DNA of 64,000 nt from Paraburkholderia ribeironis. Its GTDB lineage: Bacteria > Pseudomonadota > Gammaproteobacteria > Burkholderiales > Burkholderiaceae. The notes under the pieces are model-generated. The model worked only from the letters and a program-made list of their open reading frames with translations, had not been told where the DNA came from and made no database searches. Shown here piece after piece: positions 38,267 through 46,767 of the stretch. The DNA lies in the NCBI RefSeq assembly GCF_900019265.1, contig NZ_CYGX02000019.1, positions 175,187 to 239,186 on the forward strand, read 5' to 3'. The translations under genes were made by a program, and so were the position numbers. Position 1 is the first letter of the stretch, and each line of letters opens with the position of its first letter.

Positions 38267-38366
38267 CTCGCGCAGCGGTCTGACATGCGTTTGCGATCCC
38301 ATAAGCAAACCCATGGGCAAACCCATAAGCAACCCACACGCAACACAGCAAGCCAAGGACACCGCG

Positions 38367-39182
38367 ATGAATACGAACACTGGCAAGGTCACGCTATTGA
38401 GCGCCGGCCCGGGCGAGCTCGATCTGCTCACGCTCAAGGCCGCCAAAGCGCTCGCGGCCGCCGACGTCGTGCTGCTCGACGACCTCGCGAATCCCGACAT
38501 CGTGACGCTCGCGCCGCAGGCTCGCGTGATTCGCGTCGGCAAGCGCGGCGGCTGCCGCTCGACGCCCCAAGCGTTCATCGAACGCATGATGCGGCGCTAC
38601 GCGCTCAAGGGCTTGCACGTGGTGCGCGTGAAAGGCGGCGAAGCGCTCCTGTTCGGGCGCGCTGGCGAGGAACTCGCAGCGTTGCGCGAGGCCGGCGTCG
38701 CGGTGGAGATCGTCAACGGCATCTCGTCGGGCTTCGCGGCCGCGGCGGGGCTCGGGATTTCGCTCACGCATCGCCGCCATTGTCACGGCGTGAGCTTCGT
38801 CACCGCGCACACCGAAGATCACGGCGAGCCGGACTGGGCCGCGCTCGCCGCGACCCGCACGACGCTGGCGATCTATATGGGGATGCGGCGCATCGGCAAG
38901 ATCGCCGACGCGTTACTCGCGAGCCTGCCGGCCGACACGCCGGCCGCCGTGGTGCAATGGGCCGGCGGCGCCGACGAGCGGCGCCTCCTGACGCGCCTCG
39001 ACCGGCTCGCAGACGATGCGATGAAGGCGGGCTTCGAGAGTCCGGCGGTGATTCTGGTGGGCAGCGCGATCGGCGAGAGCGTCGAGCGCGTGTGGGGGGA
39101 TGGTGACGCAAACCGCGACGCAAGCCCGGCGACGCACGCGGGGGAACTGCTCACCGACGCCGCGATCGCCCACGCGGCGTGA
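38367..39182 (+). CDS. cobA: Uroporphyrinogen-III C-methyltransferase (siroheme synthesis)
   Basis: A 271-residue SAM-dependent methyltransferase converting uroporphyrinogen III to precorrin-2, the precursor of the siroheme used by NirB. Family blocks are VTLLSAGPGELDLLTLKAAKAL, VGKRGGCRSTPQ (VGK(R)xG motif), VVRVKGGEALLFGRAGEEL and ITHR-like SLTHRRHCHGVSFVTAH. The ATG at 38367 matches the family N-terminus; a longer frame from 38190 covers the leader hairpin and is rejected. Divergent placement from nirB and shared control explain its job as cofactor supply for nitrite reductase. Confidence 0.92.
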   Translation: MNTNTGKVTLLSAGPGELDLLTLKAAKALAAADVVLLDDLANPDIVTLAPQARVIRVGKRGGCRSTPQAFIERMMRRYALKGLHVVRVKGGEALLFGRAGEELAALREAGVAVEIVNGISSGFAAAAGLGISLTHRRHCHGVSFVTAHTEDHGEPDWAALAATRTTLAIYMGMRRIGKIADALLASLPADTPAAVVQWAGGADERRLLTRLDRLADDAMKAGFESPAVILVGSAIGESVERVWGDGDANRDASPATHAGELLTDAAIAHAA

Positions 39183-39213
39183 CGCGGGCCGGCGGCTGCG
39201 GCGCATGCTCAAT

Positions 39214-40095
39214 TCAATCGCCGAAGCCCAGTTGCGCCTCGACCGTCTGCCCAACCCGCAGCCACGCGCCGGCCCCGCTCGCGACCAGCGCGTTGTTGCC
39301 GAACGTCATCGCTCCGTCGCGTTGCGGATTCGCGCGGTAGACGCTCATGGTGTCGGTCGGTTCGTTCGACCAGTCGGGATCGGGCGCGCCTTTCGCCTGA
39401 TCGATGGTGGGCATCGGACAGCGCGAGCACGGTTTGACGAGCTGCAGTTGCACACGTTGCAGCGCATCCGCGTCGCTCTCGACGCTCAAAGTCTCCACAT
39501 AGTCCTCTTCATACGCATCGAGCCCGGTCAGCACCACGTTGGGGCGGAAACGGTCGATCGGAATCGCCGGCGCACCTTTGCGGTTCAGGCGCGTGTTCAG
39601 GTCGTCGAGCGAAGCCTGGCCGATCACCAGTAGCGGAAAGCCATCGGCGAACTGCGTGGTGGCGCCGCCGACGCTGCCCGTGTAGTCCGGGTCGACGATG
39701 CGCTCGCGCTCAGGATCGAAACGCAGCAGCCGCGCCGGCACGCCGAGAAAATCAGAGAACCAGGCCGCGCAGGCGTCGCCGGTGTCGAGGCCGTATGCAG
39801 CGTCGCTCCAGACCGCGGTCTGCACCTTGCGCGCCGCGCCGAGCTGCGCGGTGTCGAGCGGCGTGCGCAGTTCGCTCATGCCGGGCGCGCGGATCACGAG
39901 ATCCTGTGCGCCCAGTTCGACCTTGATCAGCGCCATGCGCGGATACGCGCGCTGCGTGAACATCGCGCCGTGCGGATCGGTGACCATCCAGCAGCGATCG
40001 TATTCGAGACCGGTCGCGAGCAGGCGCGCTTCGCGCAGCGCGATGCCCGCGCAGGATTTGACCGGATAGATGAACAGCTCGCTGATGGCAGGCAT
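39214..40095 (-). CDS. MOSC domain protein (YcbX/mARC-like)
   Basis: A 293-residue protein with an N-terminal beta-barrel MOSC_N domain (ISELFIYPVKSCAGIALREA) and the C-terminal MOSC domain with the conserved cysteine of VKPCSRCPMPTID, which in this family binds the molybdenum of a sulfurated Mo cofactor. Related proteins reduce N-hydroxylated compounds. It lacks the C-terminal ferredoxin domain of YcbX. It lies beside a decayed glcF in opposite orientation, at the place where glcD and glcE would be expected. Confidence 0.88.
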   Translation of the reverse strand: MPAISELFIYPVKSCAGIALREARLLATGLEYDRCWMVTDPHGAMFTQRAYPRMALIKVELGAQDLVIRAPGMSELRTPLDTAQLGAARKVQTAVWSDAAYGLDTGDACAAWFSDFLGVPARLLRFDPERERIVDPDYTGSVGGATTQFADGFPLLVIGQASLDDLNTRLNRKGAPAIPIDRFRPNVVLTGLDAYEEDYVETLSVESDADALQRVQLQLVKPCSRCPMPTIDQAKGAPDPDWSNEPTDTMSVYRANPQRDGAMTFGNNALVASGAGAWLRVGQTVEAQLGFGD

Positions 40096-40165
40096 AGTGT
40101 GATGGGCGTGTGGGGCACGAGTGATGTGAGCAAGGCCCGATTGTAAAACGCTCTACTCCCAGCCT

Positions 40166-40702
40166 TCCAGTCGCAATGTCATGCGTACGAGCCGCTGTTC
40201 TTCCGGTTCGATGTCGCGCGGATTCGCGCACATGCTGGTGCATCCGGCGGCCCGTTGCCGAACGCCTGCTGCGTGAGGGTGTGCGCCGTGCGATCGTGCA
40301 TCCCGCGATGCTCGGCGCGCTGTTGAAAACCGGCCGCGCGATGCGGCCGTTTCTTCCGGCTGCGCTTGGACGTAAAATTCCGAGGCATAGTGCCCGCCCG
40401 CAAGCGCGGCCGGCAACGCGGCATCCGCGCACCATGCCGATGCTGGAAGGCTGCGTGCAACCCGCGCTGTCACCCTCACCGCCGTGCCCGATGCCCATCT
40501 GTGTTGCGGATCGGCGGGCACGTATTCGATCACCCAGGCCGAGCTTGCGAACCGCTTGCGCAAGAACCGGCTCGATGCGCTGGGAAGCGGCCAGCCGGAG
40601 CTGATCGTCACGGCCAACATCGGCTGCCGGACGCATCTGGACGGCGCCGGGCGCATGCCGGTGCATCACTGGATAGAACCAGTGGAAGCATCATTAACAT
40701 AA
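40166..40702 (+). pseudogene. glcF: Decayed glycolate oxidase iron-sulfur subunit
   Basis: Two segments match GlcF in different frames. One (about 40248-40470) reads RPVAERLLREGVRRAIVHPA, MLGALLKTGRAMRPFLPAAL and PMLEGCVQPALSP. The other (about 40470-40702) reads VTLTAVPDAHLCCGSAGTYS, KNRLDALGSGQPELIVTANI and RMPVHHWIEP. Roughly 150 codons between CVQPAL and DAHLCC are missing. Before 40248 a scrambled CSSGSMSRG probably descends from the CPSGV cluster region, and the N-terminal ferredoxin part is gone. It sits directly upstream of glcG, its normal neighbour. Confidence 0.82.
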
Positions 40703-40743
40703 CCGAGCCATAGCCAGGCCATAACCGAGACAGGACATTCATT

Positions 40744-41148
40744 ATGCTGAACAAACCCGTGTTGACCGTTGCCGAAACGACCCGCATCCTCGAAGCCGCC
40801 CGCGCGCATGCCGAGAACAACAACTGGGCCGTCGCGATCGTGGTGGCCGACGACGGTGGACATCCGCTCGCCATGCTGCGCCTCGACGGCAGCGCGCCGG
40901 CCAGCGCGTACATCGCGACCGAGAAGGCCCGCACCGCGGCGATCGGCCGTCGCGAGACCAAGGTGTATGAGGACATGATCAACAACGGCCGCACCGCGTT
41001 TCTGAGCGCGACACTGCAAGGCACGCTCGAAGGCGGCGTGCCGGTGATCGTCGACGGCCAGGTGGTCGGCGCGGTCGGCGTGTCGGGCGTCAAGTCGGAT
41101 CAGGACGCGCAGATCGCGAAAGCGGGAATCCAGGCGATCGCCGCTTGA
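40744..41148 (+). CDS. glcG: GlcG/HbpS family protein
   Basis: A 134-residue protein of the DUF336/GlcG-HbpS family: LTVAETTRILEAARAHAENN, VVADDGGHPLAMLRLDG, ASAYIATEKARTAA and GGVPVIVDGQVVGAVGVSG. Members bind haem or cobalamin-like ligands and are encoded in glycolate operons, though their function there is unclear. The gene lies between the glcF remnant and glcB, the conserved order of a glc operon. Confidence 0.9.
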   Translation: MLNKPVLTVAETTRILEAARAHAENNNWAVAIVVADDGGHPLAMLRLDGSAPASAYIATEKARTAAIGRRETKVYEDMINNGRTAFLSATLQGTLEGGVPVIVDGQVVGAVGVSGVKSDQDAQIAKAGIQAIAA

Positions 41149-41267
41149 GTGCGGATGCCTGCGGATGCCGCGCGAAGCGGCCATCCCGTACAACAACCAG
41201 CTAACCCGTGGCAACCCTGTGGACCGATGCCCCCTCATCGGTCCCGTTCAGACAGATGGAGCAGTCG

Positions 41268-43451
41268 ATGACTCAGATGAACCCGCGCGGCGCCCTGCAG
41301 GTCGCCGCCAACCTCGACCAGTTCGTTGAAACCGAAGCCCTGCCCGGCACCGGAATCGACAGCGCCGCATTCTGGTCGGGTTTCGACGCGCTCGTGCACG
41401 AGCTGGCGCCGAAAAACCGTGCGCTGCTCGCCGAGCGCGACCGCCTGCAAACCGAACTCGACAACTGGCACCGCGCCCATCCGGGGCCGGTGCGCGACCT
41501 GCGCGCGTACCGTGCGTTTCTCGAAAGCATCCGCTACATCGTGCCGGTGCCTGCCAGCGTCAAGGCCACGACCGACCACGTGGACAGCGAAATCGCCGAA
41601 CAGGCCGGCCCGCAGCTCGTCGTGCCGTTGTCGAACCAGCGCTATGCGCTGAACGCGGCGAACGCGCGCTGGGGCAGCCTGTACGACGCACTGTACGGCA
41701 CCGATGCAATCCCCGAAACTAACGGCGCCGACCGGCAGAAGGCCTTCAATCCGGTACGCGGCGCCGCGGTGATCGCTTATGCGCGCAAGTTCCTCGATCA
41801 GGCCGCGCCGCTCGCGAACGGCTCGCATGCCGACGCCACGCGCTATAGCGTCGAAGGCGGCAAGCTGGTCGTCGCGCTCGCGAATGGCACGAATGGCACG
41901 AGCGAGCTGAAGTCGCCCGCGCAATTCATCGGCTACCAGGGCGACGCGAGCGCGCCGTCCGCGGTGCTGCTCAAGCACAATGGCCTGCACATCGACATCC
42001 AGATCGATGCGAACGATCCGATCGGCAAGACTGATGCCGCGCATGTGAAGGACGTGGTCGTCGAAGCGGCGGTCAGCACCATCATCGATTGCGAAGACTC
42101 GGTCGCGGCCGTCGATGCAAACGACAAGGTGCAGTTGTATCGCAACTGGCTCGGCATGATGAACGGCGAGCTGACCGAAGAGGTCACGAAGAACGGCAAG
42201 ACCTTCACGCGCCGGCTGAACGCCGACCGTGAGTACACCGGTGCGGATGGCAAGTCGCCGGTCAGGCTGCATGGCCGCTCGCTGCTGTTCATCCGCAACG
42301 TCGGCCACTTGATGACCAACCCGGCGGTGCTGACCAGGGACGGCGAGGAAATCCCGGAAGGCATTCTCGATGCGGTGATCACCACGCTGTGCGCGCTGCA
42401 CGATCGCAAGCATCAGTTGAATTCGCGCACCGGCTCGATCTACATCGTCAAGCCGAAGATGCACGGCCCGGCCGAAGTCGCGTTCGCGAGCGAGTTGTTC
42501 GCACGCGTCGAAGATCTGCTGAAGCTGCCGCGCAACACGATCAAGATGGGCATCATGGACGAGGAGCGCCGCACCAGCTTGAACCTGCTCGCCTGTATCG
42601 CCGAAGCGTCGGCGCGGGTCGCGTTCATCAACACGGGCTTCCTCGATCGCACCGGCGACGAGATGCACTCGGCGATGGAAGCCGGCCCGATGATGCGCAA
42701 GGGCGACATGAAGTCGAGCACGTGGATCGCCGCGTACGAGCGCAGCAACGTGCTGGTCGGTTTGAGCGCGGGGCTGCGCGGCCGCTCGCAGATCGGCAAG
42801 GGCATGTGGGCGATGCCCGACCTGATGCACGCAATGCTCGAACAGAAGATCGCGCATCCGAAGGCCGGCGCGAACACCGCATGGGTGCCCTCGCCGACCG
42901 CCGCGACGCTGCACGCGCTGCACTATCACCAGATCGACGTGCAGGCGGTCCAGCAGGAACTGGAGCGCACGGACTACGCGAAGGTGCGCGACGAACTGTT
43001 CGACGGCCTGCTGACGATTCCCGTGGTCGAATCGGCACAGTGGAGCGACGAGGAGATCCGCGCCGAAATCGATAACAACGCGCAAGGCATTCTCGGCTAC
43101 GTGGTGCGCTGGATCGACCAGGGCGTGGGTTGCTCGAAGGTGCCGGACATTCACAACGTCGGCTTGATGGAAGACCGGGCAACGCTGCGTATTTCGAGCC
43201 AGCACATCGCTAACTGGCTGCGTCACGGCGTGGTGAAGCGCGAGCTGGTCGAAGAAACGTTCAGGCGCATGGCCAGGGTGGTCGACCAACAGAACGCCGG
43301 CGACCCGCTGTACCAGCCGATGGCGCCGGGCTTCGACACGATCGCGTTCAAGGCCGCGCAGGCGCTGGTGTTCGAAGGACGCCAGCAGCCGAGCGGCTAC
43401 ACGGAACCGTTGCTGCACAAGTTCCGGCTGGATGTGAAGAAGCAGGGTTGA
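41268..43451 (+). CDS. glcB: Malate synthase G
   Basis: A 727-residue cytoplasmic enzyme condensing glyoxylate with acetyl-CoA to malate. Single-chain form G features are present: [20 protein letters not shown] at the start, [75 protein letters not shown] and the C-terminal [14 protein letters not shown]. The ATG at 41268 has GGAG seven bases upstream; ATGs at 41256 and 41208 are less typical. With glcF lost, glyoxylate must come from another route, such as isocitrate lyase elsewhere. Confidence 0.95.
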   Translation: MTQMNPRGALQVAANLDQFVETEALPGTGIDSAAFWSGFDALVHELAPKNRALLAERDRLQTELDNWHRAHPGPVRDLRAYRAFLESIRYIVPVPASVKATTDHVDSEIAEQAGPQLVVPLSNQRYALNAANARWGSLYDALYGTDAIPETNGADRQKAFNPVRGAAVIAYARKFLDQAAPLANGSHADATRYSVEGGKLVVALANGTNGTSELKSPAQFIGYQGDASAPSAVLLKHNGLHIDIQIDANDPIGKTDAAHVKDVVVEAAVSTIIDCEDSVAAVDANDKVQLYRNWLGMMNGELTEEVTKNGKTFTRRLNADREYTGADGKSPVRLHGRSLLFIRNVGHLMTNPAVLTRDGEEIPEGILDAVITTLCALHDRKHQLNSRTGSIYIVKPKMHGPAEVAFASELFARVEDLLKLPRNTIKMGIMDEERRTSLNLLACIAEASARVAFINTGFLDRTGDEMHSAMEAGPMMRKGDMKSSTWIAAYERSNVLVGLSAGLRGRSQIGKGMWAMPDLMHAMLEQKIAHPKAGANTAWVPSPTAATLHALHYHQIDVQAVQQELERTDYAKVRDELFDGLLTIPVVESAQWSDEEIRAEIDNNAQGILGYVVRWIDQGVGCSKVPDIHNVGLMEDRATLRISSQHIANWLRHGVVKRELVEETFRRMARVVDQQNAGDPLYQPMAPGFDTIAFKAAQALVFEGRQQPSGYTEPLLHKFRLDVKKQG

Positions 43452-43535
43452 GGTGATTCGGCCGCGCCGCGCCGCGCAGGCCACACCACGTCGCGTACGC
43501 TGAAAACCGTATGCGAAGCGCAGGCTGATTGAAAC

Positions 43536-43570
43536 GACAACGGGCGCCGCGTGATGCGGCGCCCGTTGTC
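43536..43570. terminator. Bidirectional terminator between glcB and galU
   Basis: A perfect 15-base stem gacaacgggcgccgc / gcggcgcccgttgtc with a five-base loop between the ends of two converging genes. Short T-rich stretches lie on both sides. Confidence 0.8.
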
Positions 43571-43702
43571 ATTTGCGCGAGGCGTTGCGTGCCGCGCGAC
43601 TGTCAAGGCGAGCCGCGCAGTGCGTTTCGGACGGCGTGCGTCCCGCACACCGCCTCGCCCTGCACACTCAAACCCGCACTCAAACCCGCACTAAACCGTC
43701 AC

Positions 43703-44620
43703 TCAGGCCGCTTCGGCCGTGTACCGGGCCGGCAAGTCGGCCTGCGTGTTGCCCTGCATGTAGGCCTGCAAATACGCTTCGAATTCCGTCTTCACTTCCG
43801 GGTGGCGCAGCGCGAATTCGACCGTCGCCTTCAGATAGCCGAGCTTGCTGCCGCAATCGAAACGCGTGCCGAAGTAGCGATACGCCAGCACCTGTTCTTC
43901 GGTGAGCAGCGACTGCACTGCGTCGGTCAATTGCAGTTCGCCGCCCGCGCCCGGCTTCAGCGCGCGGATATGCTTGAAGATGGTCGGCATCAGCACATAG
44001 CGGCCCACCACGCCGAGATTCGACGGCGCCTGGTCGGGCGCCGGCTTTTCGACGATGCCCGACAGCTTGATCACGTTGTCCTCCCACTCGCGGCCGTCGA
44101 CCACGCCATACGAACGGCTATCTTCGCGCGCGATGGTTTCGACGCCGATCACCGAGCTGTGATAGTGATTGAACGTATCGACGAGCTGGCTCATCACCGG
44201 CTTCGAGCTGTACAACAGGTCGTCGGCGAGAATCACGGCGAACGGGCTGCCGCCCACCAGTTTCTCGGCGCATAGCACCGCATGGCCGAGACCCAGCGCT
44301 TCGGCCTGTCGCACGTAGAAACAGTCGACGTTGGCCGGCTTGATGCTGCGCACCAGATCGAGCAGCTTCTGCTTGTTGCGTGCCTCGAGTTCGGCTTCGA
44401 TCTCGTAGGACTTGTCGAAGTGGTCTTCGATCGCGCGCTTGCTGCGGCCCGTCACGAAGATCATCTCGGTGATGCCGGCGGCAATCGCCTCCTCGACCGC
44501 GTACTGGATCAGCGGTTTATCGACGACCGGCAGCATTTCCTTTGGACTTGCTTTGGTAGCCGGCAGGAATCGTGTCCCGAGGCCCGCTACGGGAAACACG
44601 GCTTTGGTGACTTTCAGCAT
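43703..44620 (-). CDS. galU: UTP-glucose-1-phosphate uridylyltransferase (bceT position)
   Basis: A 305-residue cytoplasmic nucleotidyltransferase making UDP-glucose. [20 protein letters not shown] carries the nucleotide-binding GxGTRxLPxTK motif, and [29 protein letters not shown] and [17 protein letters not shown] are GalU blocks. The ATG at 44618-44620 is the usual start; a second ATG three codons upstream is possible. At this position in cepacian clusters the gene is named bceT. A terminator-like element and an inverted repeat lie upstream. Confidence 0.93.
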   Translation of the reverse strand: MLKVTKAVFPVAGLGTRFLPATKASPKEMLPVVDKPLIQYAVEEAIAAGITEMIFVTGRSKRAIEDHFDKSYEIEAELEARNKQKLLDLVRSIKPANVDCFYVRQAEALGLGHAVLCAEKLVGGSPFAVILADDLLYSSKPVMSQLVDTFNHYHSSVIGVETIAREDSRSYGVVDGREWEDNVIKLSGIVEKPAPDQAPSNLGVVGRYVLMPTIFKHIRALKPGAGGELQLTDAVQSLLTEEQVLAYRYFGTRFDCGSKLGYLKATVEFALRHPEVKTEFEAYLQAYMQGNTQADLPARYTAEAA

Positions 44621-44715
44621 GGTAGGCATTCCCACATCGGTTAGAAGTTGGTGTGTTGGCGGACCTGGCGGCCAATCGATGTCGCCGGCAAGAGATGTCG
44701 CCGGCAAGACTAGCA

Positions 44716-44760
44716 AAAAAATCCGCCGGGTTCATATGCGAACTTCACGTGCGGATTTTT
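44716..44760. terminator. Stem with flanking A/T runs upstream of galU
   Basis: aaaaatccgc and gcggattttt pair across 25 bases that can form an inner stem gttc/gaac. It reads as a terminator on both strands, or as an attenuator in a galU leader. Confidence 0.5.
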
Positions 44761-44773
44761 CTCTGCATGCATC

Positions 44774-44850
44774 AAATAATTCAATTCGCATTCGCATGCC
44801 GTATATCGGGAAAATACCGGAAATAATTGCTTATGTGAATTGAATTATTT
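44774..44850. repeat. Perfect 14-base inverted repeat
   Basis: AAATAATTCAATTC at 44774-44787 and its exact reverse complement at 44837-44850, 49 bases apart. The core TAATTCAATTC appears again at 45181-45191 ahead of the acyltransferase gene. It may be a binding site pair for a regulator of the exopolysaccharide genes. Confidence 0.75.
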
Positions 44851-44923
44851 TTCGGAGACAGAGAAAATTTTACAGCGCCCCGTAGACGCGGGCGATCACA
44901 GTGCGCATACGCGAGCCGCAGTG

Positions 44924-45067
44924 TTATTCCTGTTCTTCGACCGGAGGCAGCTTGCCCGGATTCATCCGGTACCGGCGAATAGGCTCGTTGCGCAAGGCCT
45001 CCCGGTAAGCGGAGGCGGCGGCGAGGATCAGCAGCACGGCGATGCCGGCGAGTAAATGCAGGTTCAT
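44924..45067 (-). CDS. Small membrane protein of 47 residues
   Basis: A short gene starting with ATG at 45065-45067 behind an AGAGGTG ribosome site seven bases away. The product is MNLHLLAGIAVLLILAAASA followed by YREALRNEPIRRYRMNPGKL and PPVEEQE: one N-terminal membrane helix and a basic, then acidic, cytoplasmic tail. Codon use is normal for the region. It lies between galU and the acyltransferase of the exopolysaccharide cluster, on the galU strand. The function is unknown. Confidence 0.65.
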   Translation of the reverse strand: MNLHLLAGIAVLLILAAASAYREALRNEPIRRYRMNPGKLPPVEEQE

Positions 45068-45307
45068 GACTTCACCTCTGGTCAGGATATCCGTGCCTCA
45101 AATTAGCACGACAAAAGCGGCAAATAATTCGATGCCACATTGACTTATGCTTAATTACAATTCGTCACAAAATCGCCGTGTAATTCAATTCAACGGGGAT
45201 TTTTTTAACAGTTTTCTTGCGGCCGCCGTGCTCTAGCATGTGAGACATCGCGGGCGCGCATGGCGCCCGGCTATCCGCTTTTCCTCCGTTCAGAATAAGG
45301 ACCGCGC

Positions 45308-46546
45308 ATGAGCGACTCAGCACTGGATGCCGCCGGCTCATCCCTGCCCCTCTCCCCGCCTCGTCAGAGCGCCGCCACATCAGGTGCGCACAGCGATGCG
45401 CGCGCCGACAGCGCAGGCAAGGAGCATGTGATCGATGCGATGCGGGGCTTCGCCGCGCTACTGGTCGCGTATTTCCATTGCCGCCAGGTGGCATGGGTCG
45501 GCATGCAGACGTTTCACCAGAGCGTCGGCCATGCGCTCAGTCCGGGCGTGCTCGCCGCCTATCTGACGTTCCCGATTGCATGGGGCTCGGCGGGCGTGCC
45601 GATTTTCTTCGTGATCAGTGGCTATTGCATCCATCGCGGCGGTGCGTTGCGGCTCGCCAGCAATCCCGCTTACCGGCTCGACGCGGGCAACTTCTGGGTG
45701 CGCCGCTTCGCCCGCATTTATCCGGTGCTGCTCGCCGCGCTGGTGCTGACCTTCGCGCTCGACTGGTTCAGCCTGCAACTGCCACCGGTCAGCCACAAGA
45801 TCCGCGAGATCGGTTTGCAGTCGTTCCTCGTCAATCTGTTTTCGCTGCAGGGCGTGGCCGGCAAGACCTATGGGTCGAACGGCGCGCTGTGGACGCTGTC
45901 GCTCGAAGTGCAGTTCTATGCGGTCTATCCGCTGCTGTTCGCGCTGCGCCGGCGCATCGGCATGACGTCCGTGCTGGCGATCGTCGCCGTGGTGAATGTG
46001 CTGTCCGCCTATGTGCTCGAACGTCACGACATCCAGTTCTTCACGTCGTACTGGTTTTCGTGGACGCTCGGCGCGTGGATCGCGGACGCCCGCGCTCGGC
46101 GCGCGCCGCACGCACCCGCATCGGCGTGGCTCTATGGCCTCGCCGCGGGCTTCATCGCGCTCGGCTGCGCGGCGTTCCATTTTGGCCAGTACGGCGCGTT
46201 CCAGTTGTGGGCGCTCGGCTTCGCGTTCTATCTGTACAAGGCGCTCGACCATCGCAACGGCAAGCCGCGCAATACGGCCGCGATGCGCGTGCTGTCCCGC
46301 GCACTGTCCCGCGTGCTGTCCCGTTTCGGCGACTTCAGCTTCTCGCTGTACCTGATTCATCTGCCGATCTTCGTGCTGCTGTCGTCGGTGCTGTTCCGCT
46401 CGTCCCTGCAAATGTCGATCTGGCCGTCGTTCGGCTATATGCTGGTGGCCGTGCCGGTCGCTTATGTGTTCTACCGGGTGGTCGAACTGCCCGCCATGAA
46501 GTGGTCGGCCAGCTTCAAACCGAAAGCGGCGGCGCCGCAGCGATAG
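45308..46546 (+). CDS. bceS: Acyltransferase 3 family protein (bceS position)
   Basis: A 412-residue integral membrane O-acyltransferase with about ten helices. The conserved start of the family, VIDAMRGFAALLVAYFHCRQ with R and H of RGFAALLVAYFH, and IFFVISGYCIHRGG, WTLSLEVQFYAVYPLLFAL and FGDFSFSLYLIHLPIFVLL are present. It would add acetyl groups to the lipid-linked repeat unit. The N-terminal 40 residues are low complexity. It transcribes away from the neighbouring minus-strand genes and ends at a bidirectional terminator. The bceS name rests on its position between galU and the double glycosyltransferase. Confidence 0.85.
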   Translation: MSDSALDAAGSSLPLSPPRQSAATSGAHSDARADSAGKEHVIDAMRGFAALLVAYFHCRQVAWVGMQTFHQSVGHALSPGVLAAYLTFPIAWGSAGVPIFFVISGYCIHRGGALRLASNPAYRLDAGNFWVRRFARIYPVLLAALVLTFALDWFSLQLPPVSHKIREIGLQSFLVNLFSLQGVAGKTYGSNGALWTLSLEVQFYAVYPLLFALRRRIGMTSVLAIVAVVNVLSAYVLERHDIQFFTSYWFSWTLGAWIADARARRAPHAPASAWLYGLAAGFIALGCAAFHFGQYGAFQLWALGFAFYLYKALDHRNGKPRNTAAMRVLSRALSRVLSRFGDFSFSLYLIHLPIFVLLSSVLFRSSLQMSIWPSFGYMLVAVPVAYVFYRVVELPAMKWSASFKPKAAAPQR

Positions 46547-46550
46547 AAAA

Positions 46551-46584
46551 AGCGGAGCGAGAGTCGCAGGACTTTCGCTCCGCT
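46551..46584. terminator. Bidirectional terminator between bceS and bceR
   Basis: Ten-base stem agcggagcga / tcgctccgct with a 14-base loop, preceded by aaaaa (a T-run on the minus strand) and followed by T-rich sequence. Confidence 0.7.
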
Positions 46585-46767
46585 GCTTTCACTCCGCCGT
46601 GTCAACGAAAAGGACCACCCGAGTCCCCGTCTATCCCCGCGTCAAACTCATTCGCGTCGAAGCTGCTTTGAAGTTGCTTTGAAGCTGCATCCGAGGGCTG
46701 GGCGTGCGGCCCAGCCCCAAGCCCGTCCGACATGCCGCCTGCCATCGCTCAACGCCCCCAAGCCTCG

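Larger units (their letters stand above)
37692..38366. promoter_or_regulatory. Divergent control region between nirB and cobA
   Basis: A 675-base region without genes that drives nirB leftward and the siroheme gene rightward. It contains, in order, a leader hairpin (37764-37812), a sigma-54 promoter facing nirB (37889-37904), two NtrC-type sites (38006-38041), a sigma-54 promoter facing cobA (38132-38147) and a second leader hairpin (38225-38266). Each element is listed separately. Confidence 0.75.
44621..44923. promoter_or_regulatory. Upstream region of galU with repeats
   Basis: Contains a 16-base tandem duplication gatgtcgccggcaaga (44678-44709), a stem with T-runs on both sides (44716-44760) and a long inverted repeat (44774-44850). 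The AT-rich part 44765-44860 is the likely promoter of galU. Confidence 0.5.

Noticed and set aside
37692-38366. Dual hexaloop hairpins of the ANTAR target type in the nirB and cobA leaders
   Set aside because: No clear pair of hexaloop stems was found by eye upstream of the terminator stems, so ANTAR control is proposed only as an inference.
38190-38366. N-terminal extension of the siroheme methyltransferase from an ATG at 38190
   Set aside because: It would translate through the leader terminator hairpin and lacks similarity to the family; the ATG at 38367 fits.
40484-40702. Short frame of 72 codons with CCGSAGTYS
   Set aside because: It is the C-terminal fragment of the decayed glcF, not a gene of its own.
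41235-43484. Open frame of 749 codons antisense to malate synthase G
   Set aside because: Mirror of glcB in third-position-GC-rich DNA; no recognisable domains or ribosome site.
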